From: an uncultured bacterium
Lineage (GTDB): Bacteria > Bacteroidota > Bacteroidia > Bacteroidales > JACABE01
DNA length: 12,007 nucleotides
Assembly (NCBI GenBank): GCA_903911455.1
Contig: CAIWDQ010000402.1
Location: forward strand, 1-12,007
Direction: 5' to 3'
Both the position numbers and the translations under genes were made by a program. Position 1 is the first letter of the stretch; each line of letters starts with the position of its first letter. The notes below the pieces were generated by a model, which searched no databases, was not told the DNA's origin, and saw only the letters and a list, made by a program, of their open reading frames with translations. Below are positions 6,538 through 12,007 of this stretch, piece after piece.

Positions 6538-7620
6538 TTAACCTCCTATTATTTGTTTTTCTAAAGCAACAACAACTTCGTCAGGTGAAGGAACAACTCC
6601 TCCATAACGACCGAAATGTTCTACTTTTACTTTACATTCAACTGCTAATTTAACATCTTCTATCATCTGTCCCAAGCTCATTTCAACAGTTAAAATACCT
6701 TTTACATGACTTGTATGTGCTAGTAATGGTTTCTTTGGGAAAGGGAACAATGTGATAGGACGCAATAAACCTACTTTTAATCCTTTGGCTCTGCATAATG
6801 AAACTGCCTTTTGACATATACGTGCACTCGAACCGTAAGCTACCAATAAATAGTCGGCATCTTCGCATTGAAATTCTTCGTATCTTACTTCGTTTTCTTC
6901 CATTGCACGATATTTATCACGAAGAACATTAACATGTTTCTCTTGTAATAAAGAATCAAGTAATAATGAAGAAATGATGTTTCTTTCTCTGTCTTTAGTT
7001 TTGCCGGTAGTAGCCCAAGGAGTATTCATTTTAATTTCTTCTTCGGTAAATCTCGGACGTTGTGCATCCAGTTCTACTTTTTCCATCATCTGACCTATAA
7101 CACCATCAGATAATATTAATACAGGATTACGATATTTAAAAGCTAAATCAAATCCCAGTCTTGCGAAGTCAGCCATTTCTTGAACTGATGCAGGTGCTAA
7201 TACTAATAATTTGTAGTCGCCATGACCACCACCTTTTGTTGATTGGAAATAATCGGATTGAGATGGTTGAATAGTTCCCAAACCCGGGCCTCCACGTACA
7301 ACATTAACTAATAAACAAGGAAGTTCGGCTCCTGCTAAATAGGAGATTCCTTCTTGTTTTAAACTCATACCGGGGCTCGATGAAGATGTCATCACTCTTT
7401 TTCCGCATGAAGCTCCGCCATAAACCATGTTAATAGCTGCTACTTCACTTTCGGCCTGCAAAACAACCATACCGGTAGTTTCGTAAGGACGTTGAACCAT
7501 CAGGTATTCCAATATCTCCGACTGTGGAGTAATAGGATAACCGAAATAACCATCACAACCGGCTCTGATAGCAGCTTCGGCCACTGCTTCGTTACCTTTC
7601 ATTAATTTAAGTTCTTTCAT
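6538..7620 (-). CDS. vorB: 2-oxoacid:ferredoxin oxidoreductase, alpha subunit (VorB-like)
   Basis: 360 residues (COG0674). The N-terminal pyrimidine-binding domain shows MKGNEAVAEAAIRAG, YPITPQSEI (28-36), the QAESEVAAIN block with a conserved glutamate at 57, TSSSSPG (78-84), and RGGPGLGTIQPSQ (109-121) followed by GGGHGDY (130-136). The C-terminal transketolase-like domain has YGSSAR and GLKVGLLRPITLFPFP, then GQMIEDV and GRYGGVVPSPDEV. This set matches proteins labelled VorB (3-methyl-2-oxobutanoate:ferredoxin oxidoreductase) and also KorA; Bacteroidota genomes use the label VorB for this length and pattern. The proposed role is reversible oxidative decarboxylation of branched-chain 2-oxoacids or 2-oxoglutarate. 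It starts 10 bases after the delta-subunit gene and ends 3 bases before the beta gene. Confidence 0.94.
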   Translation of the reverse strand: MKELKLMKGNEAVAEAAIRAGCDGYFGYPITPQSEILEYLMVQRPYETTGMVVLQAESEVAAINMVYGGASCGKRVMTSSSSPGMSLKQEGISYLAGAELPCLLVNVVRGGPGLGTIQPSQSDYFQSTKGGGHGDYKLLVLAPASVQEMADFARLGFDLAFKYRNPVLILSDGVIGQMMEKVELDAQRPRFTEEEIKMNTPWATTGKTKDRERNIISSLLLDSLLQEKHVNVLRDKYRAMEENEVRYEEFQCEDADYLLVAYGSSARICQKAVSLCRAKGLKVGLLRPITLFPFPKKPLLAHTSHVKGILTVEMSLGQMIEDVKLAVECKVKVEHFGRYGGVVPSPDEVVVALEKQIIGG

Positions 7621-7630
7621 TACAGTATTT

Positions 7631-7909
7631 TTAGTCTGTTAATACTTGTGATTTTACTCTATAGACGGTTATTACACCATCAGGGCACACTACTGCGCAA
7701 TTGGTGCAGCCTGTGCAATCCTCATTTACGGTTTCGGCGTAGTGGTAGCCTTTGCCGTTAACATACTTTGACATTGCTATTGTTGTGCTCGGACATGTTG
7801 CTATACATAGCTCGCAGCCTTTGCATTTTTCAATATCAACTACAATATCGCCTCTTACTTTTGCCATCTTTTGATGATTTATATGATTAATTTTCTGATT
7901 AAAATCCAT
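7631..7909 (-). CDS. 2-oxoacid:ferredoxin oxidoreductase, delta (2x[4Fe-4S]) subunit
   Basis: 92 residues as drawn. Two ferredoxin-type clusters are visible: C29-x2-C32-x2-C35-x3-C39-P and C65-x2-C68-x2-C71-x3-C75-P. It transfers electrons from the thiamine centre to external ferredoxin. It is the first gene of the operon, 10 bases before the alpha gene. The start is uncertain: most relatives I recall begin at the equivalent of Met15 (MAKVRGDIVVDIEKC), which would place the start at 7867. The first 14 residues (MDFNQKINHINHQK) look non-conserved, but Met1 follows closely after an inverted-repeat arm at 7912-7921. No TAnnTTTG box was found in the 200 bases upstream. Confidence 0.93.
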   Translation of the reverse strand: MDFNQKINHINHQKMAKVRGDIVVDIEKCKGCELCIATCPSTTIAMSKYVNGKGYHYAETVNEDCTGCTNCAVVCPDGVITVYRVKSQVLTD

Positions 7910-7911
7910 TC

Positions 7912-7972
7912 AAATATCAGGCAACGAAATTAGAGAAAATATATGAATTAAGTACTATGTTTCCTGATATTT
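7912..7972 (-). promoter_or_regulatory. 10-bp inverted repeat at operon start
   Basis: AAATATCAGG (7912-7921) and CCTGATATTT (7963-7972) are perfect reverse complements 41 bases apart. On the - strand the second arm ends two bases before the upstream ATG of the delta-subunit gene, so pairing in the leader RNA would cover its ribosome-binding region. It could instead be a protein-binding operator. No terminator-like T-run follows on the coding strand before the gene. Confidence 0.5.
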
Positions 7973-8079
7973 TTTTAACAATAATTTAATAGTGATGGTA
8001 AAAGGGTATATTTCAATGAAAAGCTTTCTTTTTTAAATTATGAATTAAAGGCAATAGGCAACAGTTAAGAATAAGTATG

Positions 8080-8107
8080 TCGTCATTGAGGGCTTGACCC
8101 GCAATCT
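8080..8107. repeat. REP-like palindrome
   Basis: TCGTCATTGAGGGCTTGACC, continuing CGCAATCT, resembles a widely seen intergenic palindrome (CGTCATTGCGGGCTTGACCC type) with GGGC/CCC arms around TTGA. One arm is degenerate here (GAGGGC against CCCGC). It is recognised from memory; no function is implied. Confidence 0.5.
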
Positions 8108-8137
8108 AATTCCTACAACTTCATTGATAATTCTAAC

Positions 8138-8195
8138 GGTCCCTGAGCCTGTCGAAGGGTTTATATTTATAACCGAATTCATGGTTTAAATATAA
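8138..8195 (-). repeat. variable-loop palindrome, copy 3, with CCCTGAG motif
   Basis: On the + strand: TTATATTTATAACC (8161-8174), loop GAATTCAT (8175-8182), GGTTTAAATATAA (8183-8195), then ATGAGAAGAG. Read on the - strand this is the same element as at 1701-1735 and 2457-2491 (pyrimidine tract, TTATATTTAAACC, 8-nt loop ATGAATTC, GGTTATAAATATAA). It is fused to CCCTGAGCCTGTCGAAGGG (8141-8159), a motif I recall as a common interspersed repeat. GTCGAAGGG is shared with copy 2. Confidence 0.85.
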
Positions 8196-8222
8196 ATGAG
8201 AAGAGAAATCTTATTTACCATA

Positions 8223-8254
8223 GAAGCCTTTACCATATGAATGATAAAGGCTTC
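8223..8254. terminator. 10-bp perfect hairpin
   Basis: GAAGCCTTTA (8223-8232) and TAAAGGCTTC (8245-8254) form a perfect stem with a 12-nt loop. A 9-bp direct repeat TTTACCATA (8214-8222 and 8229-8237) overlaps the left arm. No T-run follows on either strand. It lies about 25 bases from the palindrome hit by the insertion sequence, so before insertion it would have been downstream of the LamG gene and may have contributed to its 3' end. Confidence 0.35.
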
Positions 8255-8278
8255 CCAAACGTAATTCTTTAAATTCCC

Positions 8279-8288
8279 CCTTACAAGG
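8279..8288 (+). repeat. target-site duplication, left copy
   Basis: CCTTACAAGG, identical to 9796-9805. A 10-bp duplication is in the usual IS4-family range (9-13 bp). The sequence is itself almost palindromic, so the IS boundary could be drawn two bases further out (6-bp duplication TTACAA), but 10 bp fits the family better. Confidence 0.85.
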
Positions 8289-8305
8289 TAATGGCACTAA
8301 CATAA
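8289..8305 (+). repeat. IS terminal inverted repeat, left
   Basis: TAATGGCACTAACATAA, the perfect complement of 9779-9795. Similarity continues inward with a two-base gap (ATAATTA against TAAATAATTA). Confidence 0.92.
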
Positions 8306-8337
8306 ATAATTATTTATATTTTCTATAAGCACCCTGC

Positions 8338-9726
8338 TTAGTTCTTCTGGGATAATGTCTCCCTGGTCTTTGTTGTATTATCTTTTTTAATATTTTCTGT
8401 TTCAGCTTTTCCATATCTGCCAGTAGACCATCTTTTGTATACTCTGCCTTTGCTGTCAATAAAAAATTCCTTATTACTCTCAAAGAACTCTTGAATGATA
8501 TCATTTTCGGGGGAAAAAGCAGTCCCTTCTGTTAACTGCACTATAATCTTGCGTATAAGATTATAGGCTATAAAAGCGGAAATTAGTTCCTTTCTAATAA
8601 TATCATCTGTTTTCCCCCTCAATACATTGACATCCATTATAGTTTTTACTTCTCTTATTGTTATCTCAATATCCCAGCGAGTAAAGTATTTTAATATTAT
8701 TTCTTCTTTAGGAATTTTGTTATCTAATAATGTAGTATATATTATCATTGTGTTCTTTCCATCTTGTGATAAAAATGATATACGTCTTAACAATAATGTC
8801 TCAGATAATACTTCTTCTTTAGGCAACCATTCAGGATGAGCAGTTCTTGTAATTTCAACGATCTCATCTCCATTAGCTAATTGGGTTATAACTTTATAGT
8901 TCCTAACGCGTTTTCCTGGAACAATCATGTCAAAATTATATTTTCTTGCTAAGCAGAAGATGGCATAACTATTATATAAATCATCAGCTAATAATAGACT
9001 GTTCTGAGGTATACTTAGTATAAGTTTATAAATAAGAGCTAATTCAGAAGCGTGACGATTTCCTAATTCAAAATCATGTATTAAACCACTTCCCTGTTGT
9101 ATTATTGATTGCAACAATACTTGGGGATACCCTGCTTTAGATTCCTCTTTCTTTAATTTTACTTTATATTTTTTACGCAGTTCTTCTGAGTCTTGTGTCT
9201 GTAGGTATGTACCATCAGTTAAATATGTTGCCATCCCATACCAGTATGATTTTGTATCTGGCGTTTCAACTGTTTTATTAAAGATGTCCTTTAACAAATT
9301 ATAGTCAACCCTTTTTCTGGCTTTAGAATATGCTGCAGTATTATCAGATATTTCAATAGTTTTGCTTTTAGGAATCTTGGCTATATATTTTTTCTTTGGA
9401 CCTCTTCTTGTTTTAGGGTTTTTTAAATCTTCAACTTTTTCTTGTTCAATTGAGAGCATTGCATTTTCAATAATCATTTCTTTATGACTATCATGAATCT
9501 GTTTAAATATATCAACTGAATTCTCTAAAGTTTTATCTTGTAACGTTGAAGAATAAACCATCGTCAATATTGTATTTTCTGTTGAATAGACTCTATCTCG
9601 AGTGCCTTTGTTATCAAAATTATCAATAACATCAAAAGGAAATACACTAGATAATACCTTTAGATGGTCATTTCTTAGAAATTCTCTAATTTGACAGCTT
9701 TTAAATAATGATGTGTTTGGTGTCAT
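8338..9726 (-). CDS. IS4-family DDE transposase
   Basis: 462 residues. The DDE triad is readable: Asp171 in YLTDGTYLQT, Asp248 in LLLADDLYNSY, and Glu354 inside the IS4 signature Y-(2)-R-(3)-E-(6)-K, here Y347, R350, E354 and K361 (YFTRWDIEITIREVK). A basic segment (RRGPKKKYIAKIPKSK, 107-122) suits DNA binding. It cuts and rejoins the IS ends by a cut-and-paste mechanism. A TATCTTTG box lies 23 bases upstream. The C-terminus is odd: the frame ends at 8338 with TRETLSQKN, while the +1 frame over the same DNA runs on to 8310 with RPGRHYPRRTKQGAYRKYK, which looks more like an IS4 transposase tail. A run of six A residues (8383-8388, - strand) is a plausible site for an indel or frameshift. Confidence 0.94.
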   Translation of the reverse strand: MTPNTSLFKSCQIREFLRNDHLKVLSSVFPFDVIDNFDNKGTRDRVYSTENTILTMVYSSTLQDKTLENSVDIFKQIHDSHKEMIIENAMLSIEQEKVEDLKNPKTRRGPKKKYIAKIPKSKTIEISDNTAAYSKARKRVDYNLLKDIFNKTVETPDTKSYWYGMATYLTDGTYLQTQDSEELRKKYKVKLKKEESKAGYPQVLLQSIIQQGSGLIHDFELGNRHASELALIYKLILSIPQNSLLLADDLYNSYAIFCLARKYNFDMIVPGKRVRNYKVITQLANGDEIVEITRTAHPEWLPKEEVLSETLLLRRISFLSQDGKNTMIIYTTLLDNKIPKEEIILKYFTRWDIEITIREVKTIMDVNVLRGKTDDIIRKELISAFIAYNLIRKIIVQLTEGTAFSPENDIIQEFFESNKEFFIDSKGRVYKRWSTGRYGKAETENIKKDNTTKTRETLSQKN

Positions 9727-9748
9727 TTTGTTTTATTTAAAATTTCAG

Positions 9749-9756
9749 CAAAGATA
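9749..9756 (-). promoter_or_regulatory. transposase -7 box TATCTTTG
   Basis: On the - strand TATCTTTG fits TAnnTTTG and lies 22 bases before the transposase ATG. No TTG is found 17-23 bases upstream inside the IS, so the -33 element may be weak, or transposition may rely on the flanking sequence. Confidence 0.5.
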
Positions 9757-9778
9757 AACATTATTTTTTAATTATTTA

Positions 9779-9795
9779 TTATGTTAGTGCCATTA
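9779..9795 (-). repeat. IS terminal inverted repeat, right
   Basis: TTATGTTAGTGCCATTA on the + strand, the perfect complement of 8289-8305. It is followed directly by the right copy of the target duplication. Confidence 0.92.
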
Positions 9796-9805
9796 CCTTA
9801 CAAGG
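9796..9805 (+). repeat. target-site duplication, right copy
   Basis: CCTTACAAGG, identical to 8279-8288, followed by GGG, which completes the palindrome CCCCCTTACAAGGGGG once the IS and one copy are removed. It lies 17 bases beyond the stop codon of the LamG gene. Confidence 0.85.
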
Positions 9806-9821
9806 GGGCTGGGAGGATGTC

Positions 9822-11429
9822 TTACTCCTTCACAAACTTCCTTACTATTGTTCCTTTATCTGTATTAAGTTTTAAAATATATATTCCTTTTGGGTAAGAT
9901 GAAAAATCTATTGTTTTCTTCTTATTAATAGTAGAAATATAAAGTGTTTCCCCAAGAAGGTTTGTTATTTCAACACTTTGTTTTGTATTTAACGATGTTT
10001 CTATTGTTAATTTTTCTGTTGTTGGATTTGGGTAAATTCTTATTGTATTATTTAAATCATAATTATTAATAGAATATGATTGCAAATGATATAAACTGTC
10101 AATTTGCCCAGTGGTTAAAGCATAATTATATATTAAAAGCTCATCTAATTTTCCATTGAATGATTGTACATTTGCATTTGACATTCCAATTGTTAAACTA
10201 AAATTCTGATTAGTTGGAATAAATGAATATGTTGTAGAATTATCTAAAACACCATTTATATACATTTTAGCTTCTCCATTCTCTCTGGTTGTAGTAAGCA
10301 AATACCATTGATTTGTTTGTAAAACAGTATTGCTTAATAAAGTAACAAATTGACTGGAGCCTTGTCCGAAAGTAAATGAAGCTTTTGCATTGGTGTTTTG
10401 ATATCCAACACATAATGCATAATCTTGATAATATCCGGTATTTGGTGCTTTGAAGAAGATTAGTTTGCCGGCATCCATTGGATTTGTTGAACCATAGTCG
10501 TTGGCATAAAACCACGCAGATAATGTTAAATTACTTCCCCAAACATTATAAGGGACATTTATATACTGACCATTACCATTAAACATGAGTGCTTTATTTG
10601 ATTGATTAAATCTATCATTAGTTCCTATTGGTCCACTTAGTGTTCCGTTATAGTTATTACCACTAAAATCCAATGCATTGTTATCGCAAGGATACCATGC
10701 AAGTAATGCTTTTGCAAGTTGTTCGTTATAAATGTTTAAAATTTCCTGTACACTCAAAGCTCTATTGTATATTCTAAGTTCATCCAATGCTCCACTAAAC
10801 GACTGATTAGCATTAACCGACATTCCTAACAACAGATTGAAATTTTGATTGTAAGGTGTATAACTATAAGTTGTAGAAACATCCATAACACCATTTATAT
10901 ATATTTTAGAAATTCCATTTGCTCTGGTTGCCGTTACCAAATACCATTGATTAGTTTGTAATACAATATTACCTGTAATACTTGTATATTGAGTAGAACC
11001 TTGTCCGAAATTAAATGATACTCTTGCCTGAGAATTTTGATCATAACCTACACTTAAAGAATAGTCGCAATTATAGCCTGTATTGGGCGCTTTAAAGATA
11101 ATAACTCTCCCTGCAGTTTGTGGATTTGTTGAACCAAAATCATTAGCATTGATCCAGGCAGACAAAGTTAAGCTATCACTCCATACATTATTTGCAACAC
11201 TCACGTACTGATTATTGCCATTAAATAGAAGTGCTTTACCCTGATGACCAAATCTATCAGCTGTAGGAATAGCTCCCGTTATTACACCATTATTATTATG
11301 CCCGCTCGAATCGTTTGCATTTCCATTGAAAGGATACCATGCTATCAAACCATTTGTAGGAATTTGAGAATAAGAATCACTCAATCCAATTAATAAGAGT
11401 AAACTTAAAAATGTAAAAATTCTTTTCAT
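9822..11429 (-). CDS. secreted double-LamG protein with T9SS sorting domain
   Basis: 535 residues from the ATG at 11429. Signal peptide 1-21 (MKRIFTFLSLLLLIGLSDSY). Two tandem concanavalin/LamG-like domains follow, about 28-235 and 242-450, each running from LxAWYP through FNGNxQY, SxxLTLSAW, FKAPNTGY, FGQGS, VLQTNQWYL, YINGV and DEL.IYN.AL. About 463-535 is a Por-type C-terminal domain (RIYPNPTTEKLTI ... GIYILKLNTDKGTIVRKFVKE) that directs export by the type IX system. It is probably a surface or extracellular glycan- or protein-binding protein; no enzymatic domain is seen. The in-frame extension upstream to 11564 (MAWALLISCVGFARTSLA...) is rejected as start because it is translation of an inverted-repeat element and would bury the signal peptide. 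An A-rich leader precedes the chosen ATG. The IS4 element lies just downstream. Confidence 0.92.
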   Translation of the reverse strand: MKRIFTFLSLLLLIGLSDSYSQIPTNGLIAWYPFNGNANDSSGHNNNGVITGAIPTADRFGHQGKALLFNGNNQYVSVANNVWSDSLTLSAWINANDFGSTNPQTAGRVIIFKAPNTGYNCDYSLSVGYDQNSQARVSFNFGQGSTQYTSITGNIVLQTNQWYLVTATRANGISKIYINGVMDVSTTYSYTPYNQNFNLLLGMSVNANQSFSGALDELRIYNRALSVQEILNIYNEQLAKALLAWYPCDNNALDFSGNNYNGTLSGPIGTNDRFNQSNKALMFNGNGQYINVPYNVWGSNLTLSAWFYANDYGSTNPMDAGKLIFFKAPNTGYYQDYALCVGYQNTNAKASFTFGQGSSQFVTLLSNTVLQTNQWYLLTTTRENGEAKMYINGVLDNSTTYSFIPTNQNFSLTIGMSNANVQSFNGKLDELLIYNYALTTGQIDSLYHLQSYSINNYDLNNTIRIYPNPTTEKLTIETSLNTKQSVEITNLLGETLYISTINKKKTIDFSSYPKGIYILKLNTDKGTIVRKFVKE

Positions 11430-11484
11430 TGTTTTATTTATTTTGTTTTGTCCAATCCCAAAGACATTTATTTTTCTTTTAATA

Positions 11485-11647
11485 AAAAAGCGTGGGTCTA
11501 AAACTATATTCGCTAAAGAGGTTCTCGCGAAACCCACACAACTAATAAGTAAAGCCCACGCCATAGCATGAGCGTTATTACTTATTACTTCTGTTGTGTT
11601 TAAATTTGCGAGATTTCTTTAGCAGATATAAAAGCTAACGCCTTTTT
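11485..11647. repeat. ~163-bp imperfect inverted-repeat (MITE-like) element
   Basis: Arms run from AAAAAGCGT (11485-11493) to ACGCCTTTTT (11638-11647). The best pairing is inside: GCTAAAGA (11512-11519) with TCTTTAGC (11616-11623), CTCGCGAA with TTTGCGAG, ACACAAC with GTTGTGT, AATAAGTAA (11544-11552) with TTACTTATT (11578-11586), and an inner ACGC/GCGT stem (11558-11561 and 11572-11575). A competing pair GCGTGGG (11490-11496) with CCCACGC (11555-11561) also exists. I recall similar sequence as an interspersed repeat in other Bacteroidota. It lies in the leader of the LamG gene. Confidence 0.85.
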
Positions 11648-11697
11648 ATGTTTTTTATTTATAATTCTTATGTCATTCCATCATTATTCATAGCCTA

Positions 11698-11727
11698 CAA
11701 AATTAGAATAATTATTTTAATTAGCAA
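11698..11727 (-). promoter_or_regulatory. LamG-gene promoter, TTG-N19-TAATTTTG
   Basis: On the - strand TTG (11727-11725) is followed after 19 bases by TAATTTTG (11705-11698), a good match to the Bacteroidota consensus. Transcription would start near 11690, giving a ~260-nt leader that includes the whole inverted-repeat element at 11485-11647 before the ATG at 11429. Confidence 0.5.
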
Positions 11728-11758
11728 GAGATATTCGTTAATATATTTTATGATTAAT

Positions 11759-11854
11759 TTATTTTCCACGTAGTGGATTAATCTCAATAGAATAACCAAT
11801 CAAAAACAATCTCATTTTCCCATAGGGAATATACAATGTTGATGTACTACGTAC
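11759..11854. other. cluster of short hairpins between LamG leader and intron
   Basis: The 11430-11897 stretch has no convincing gene. Besides the inverted-repeat element and promoter, it holds CCACGTAGTGG (11766-11776), TTCCCATAGGGAA (11817-11829) and GTACTACGTAC (11844-11854). The first and third are stems around the same GTA/TAC centre in opposite orientation, with different but still complementary outer bases. An 18-codon frame at 11759-11815 (- strand) spans part of this and is not called. Confidence 0.4.
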
Positions 11855-11897
11855 AATTGATATTATTTGTTGGGTTCTATTTCTATTGATATTAAAA

Positions 11898-12007
11898 GTC
11901 GAGTAGGCAAGGGCATTTCAGCCCAAGCCTCTCACAGAACCGTACGTGAACCTCTCGATTCATACGGCTCTTGTTATTCCAATCATTCTTTAAAACCAAC
12001 TTTCCAA
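11898..12007 (-). mobile_element. group II intron, 3' end (partial)
   Basis: The - strand carries the last part of a group II intron: the end of domain IV, domain V (11970-11937), and domain VI (to about 11898). Domain VI pairs GAG, GGC and GGGC on one side with GCCC, GCC and CTC on the other, leaving a bulged A at 11904. This is the seventh base from an AC 3' end, as expected for lariat branching. The intron body and its reverse transcriptase, if present, lie beyond the right edge. The 3' exon begins at 11897 with TTTTAATATC on the - strand. Structural class cannot be set from this piece. Confidence 0.9.
11937..11970 (-). ncRNA. group II intron domain V
   Basis: 34 nt on the - strand: lower stem GAGCCGTA with TACGGTTC (8 pairs, including the conserved G/T pair in the AGC triad), a two-base CG bulge on the 3' side, upper stem TGAATC with GGTTCA, and a GAGA (GNRA) tetraloop. 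Size, triad, bulge position and loop all agree with catalytic domain V. Confidence 0.93.

Larger units (their letters stand above)
8289..9795 (-). mobile_element. IS4-family insertion sequence, complete
   Basis: 1507 bp bounded by 17-bp perfect inverted repeats TAATGGCACTAACATAA (8289-8305 and the complement at 9779-9795), flanked by a 10-bp direct repeat, and containing one DDE transposase gene on the - strand. Everything needed for an intact IS is present except a possible lesion at the 3' end of the transposase frame. The element interrupts CCCCCTTACAAGGGGG, a 16-bp palindrome, at its centre. The identical duplications and perfect ends suggest a recent insertion. Confidence 0.93.

Noticed and set aside
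8627..8839. Open frame on the + strand inside the transposase gene
   Set aside because: Antisense to the DDE catalytic region, with no recognisable protein features.
11430..11564. Upstream in-frame start giving a 580-residue LamG protein
   Set aside because: The extension reads through the inverted-repeat element and places a good signal peptide 45 residues inside the protein.
11759..11815. 18-codon frame on the - strand (MRLFLIGYSIEINPLRGK)
   Set aside because: Too short to support, no leader or conservation evidence, and it overlaps hairpins; the sequence may be a repeat remnant.

Overview
The window looks like a chromosomal segment from a low-GC member of the Bacteroidota (Bacteroidales- or Flavobacteriia-like). 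Three things point there: a TonB-dependent receptor with an N-terminal carboxypeptidase-regulatory-like domain, a secreted LamG protein ending in a type IX secretion (T9SS, Por) sorting domain, and promoter-like TTG/TTTG-N17-19-TAnnTTTG motifs with A-rich rather than GGAGG leaders. All of this is read by eye; no database search was run.

Layout. 1-285 is a tandem array of seven ~41-bp units that continues off the left edge. 446-2352 holds small accessory genes on the + strand: a DUF1493-like (acyl-carrier-like) protein, a lipocalin-like exported protein, and a Doc/Fic toxin with a small overlapping upstream partner. Each of these three units is followed by a related intergenic repeat containing ACGCAYCTC, which gives the block a cassette-like look. 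2512-4980 (- strand) is an outer-membrane TonB-dependent receptor, convergent with the toxin. 5162-7909 (- strand) is a compact four-gene operon for a 2-oxoacid:ferredoxin oxidoreductase (delta, alpha, beta, gamma; VOR/KOR type), closed by a strong hairpin terminator at 5108-5139. 7910-8288 has no gene but holds several palindromes. 8289-9795 is a complete IS4-family insertion sequence with 17-bp perfect terminal repeats and a 10-bp target duplication. 9822-11429 (- strand) encodes the two-LamG T9SS cargo protein, preceded by a ~163-bp inverted-repeat element and a consensus-like promoter. The right edge (11898-12007) is the 3' end of a group II intron on the - strand: a textbook domain V, a domain VI with a bulged branch-point A, and an AC 3' end.

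How the parts relate. The oxidoreductase genes form one metabolic unit: oxidative decarboxylation of a branched-chain 2-oxoacid or 2-oxoglutarate to the acyl-CoA, with reduction of ferredoxin. The receptor and the LamG protein are surface or secretion functions and show no visible link to it. The remainder is dominated by mobile and repetitive DNA. Most notable are (i) three copies of a palindrome with conserved arms and a variable 8-nt loop, (ii) nested, mutually exclusive inverted repeats directly after the promoter of the DUF1493-like gene, (iii) an IS inserted at the centre of a 16-bp palindrome behind the LamG gene, and (iv) a 10-bp inverted repeat that could mask the start of the oxidoreductase operon.
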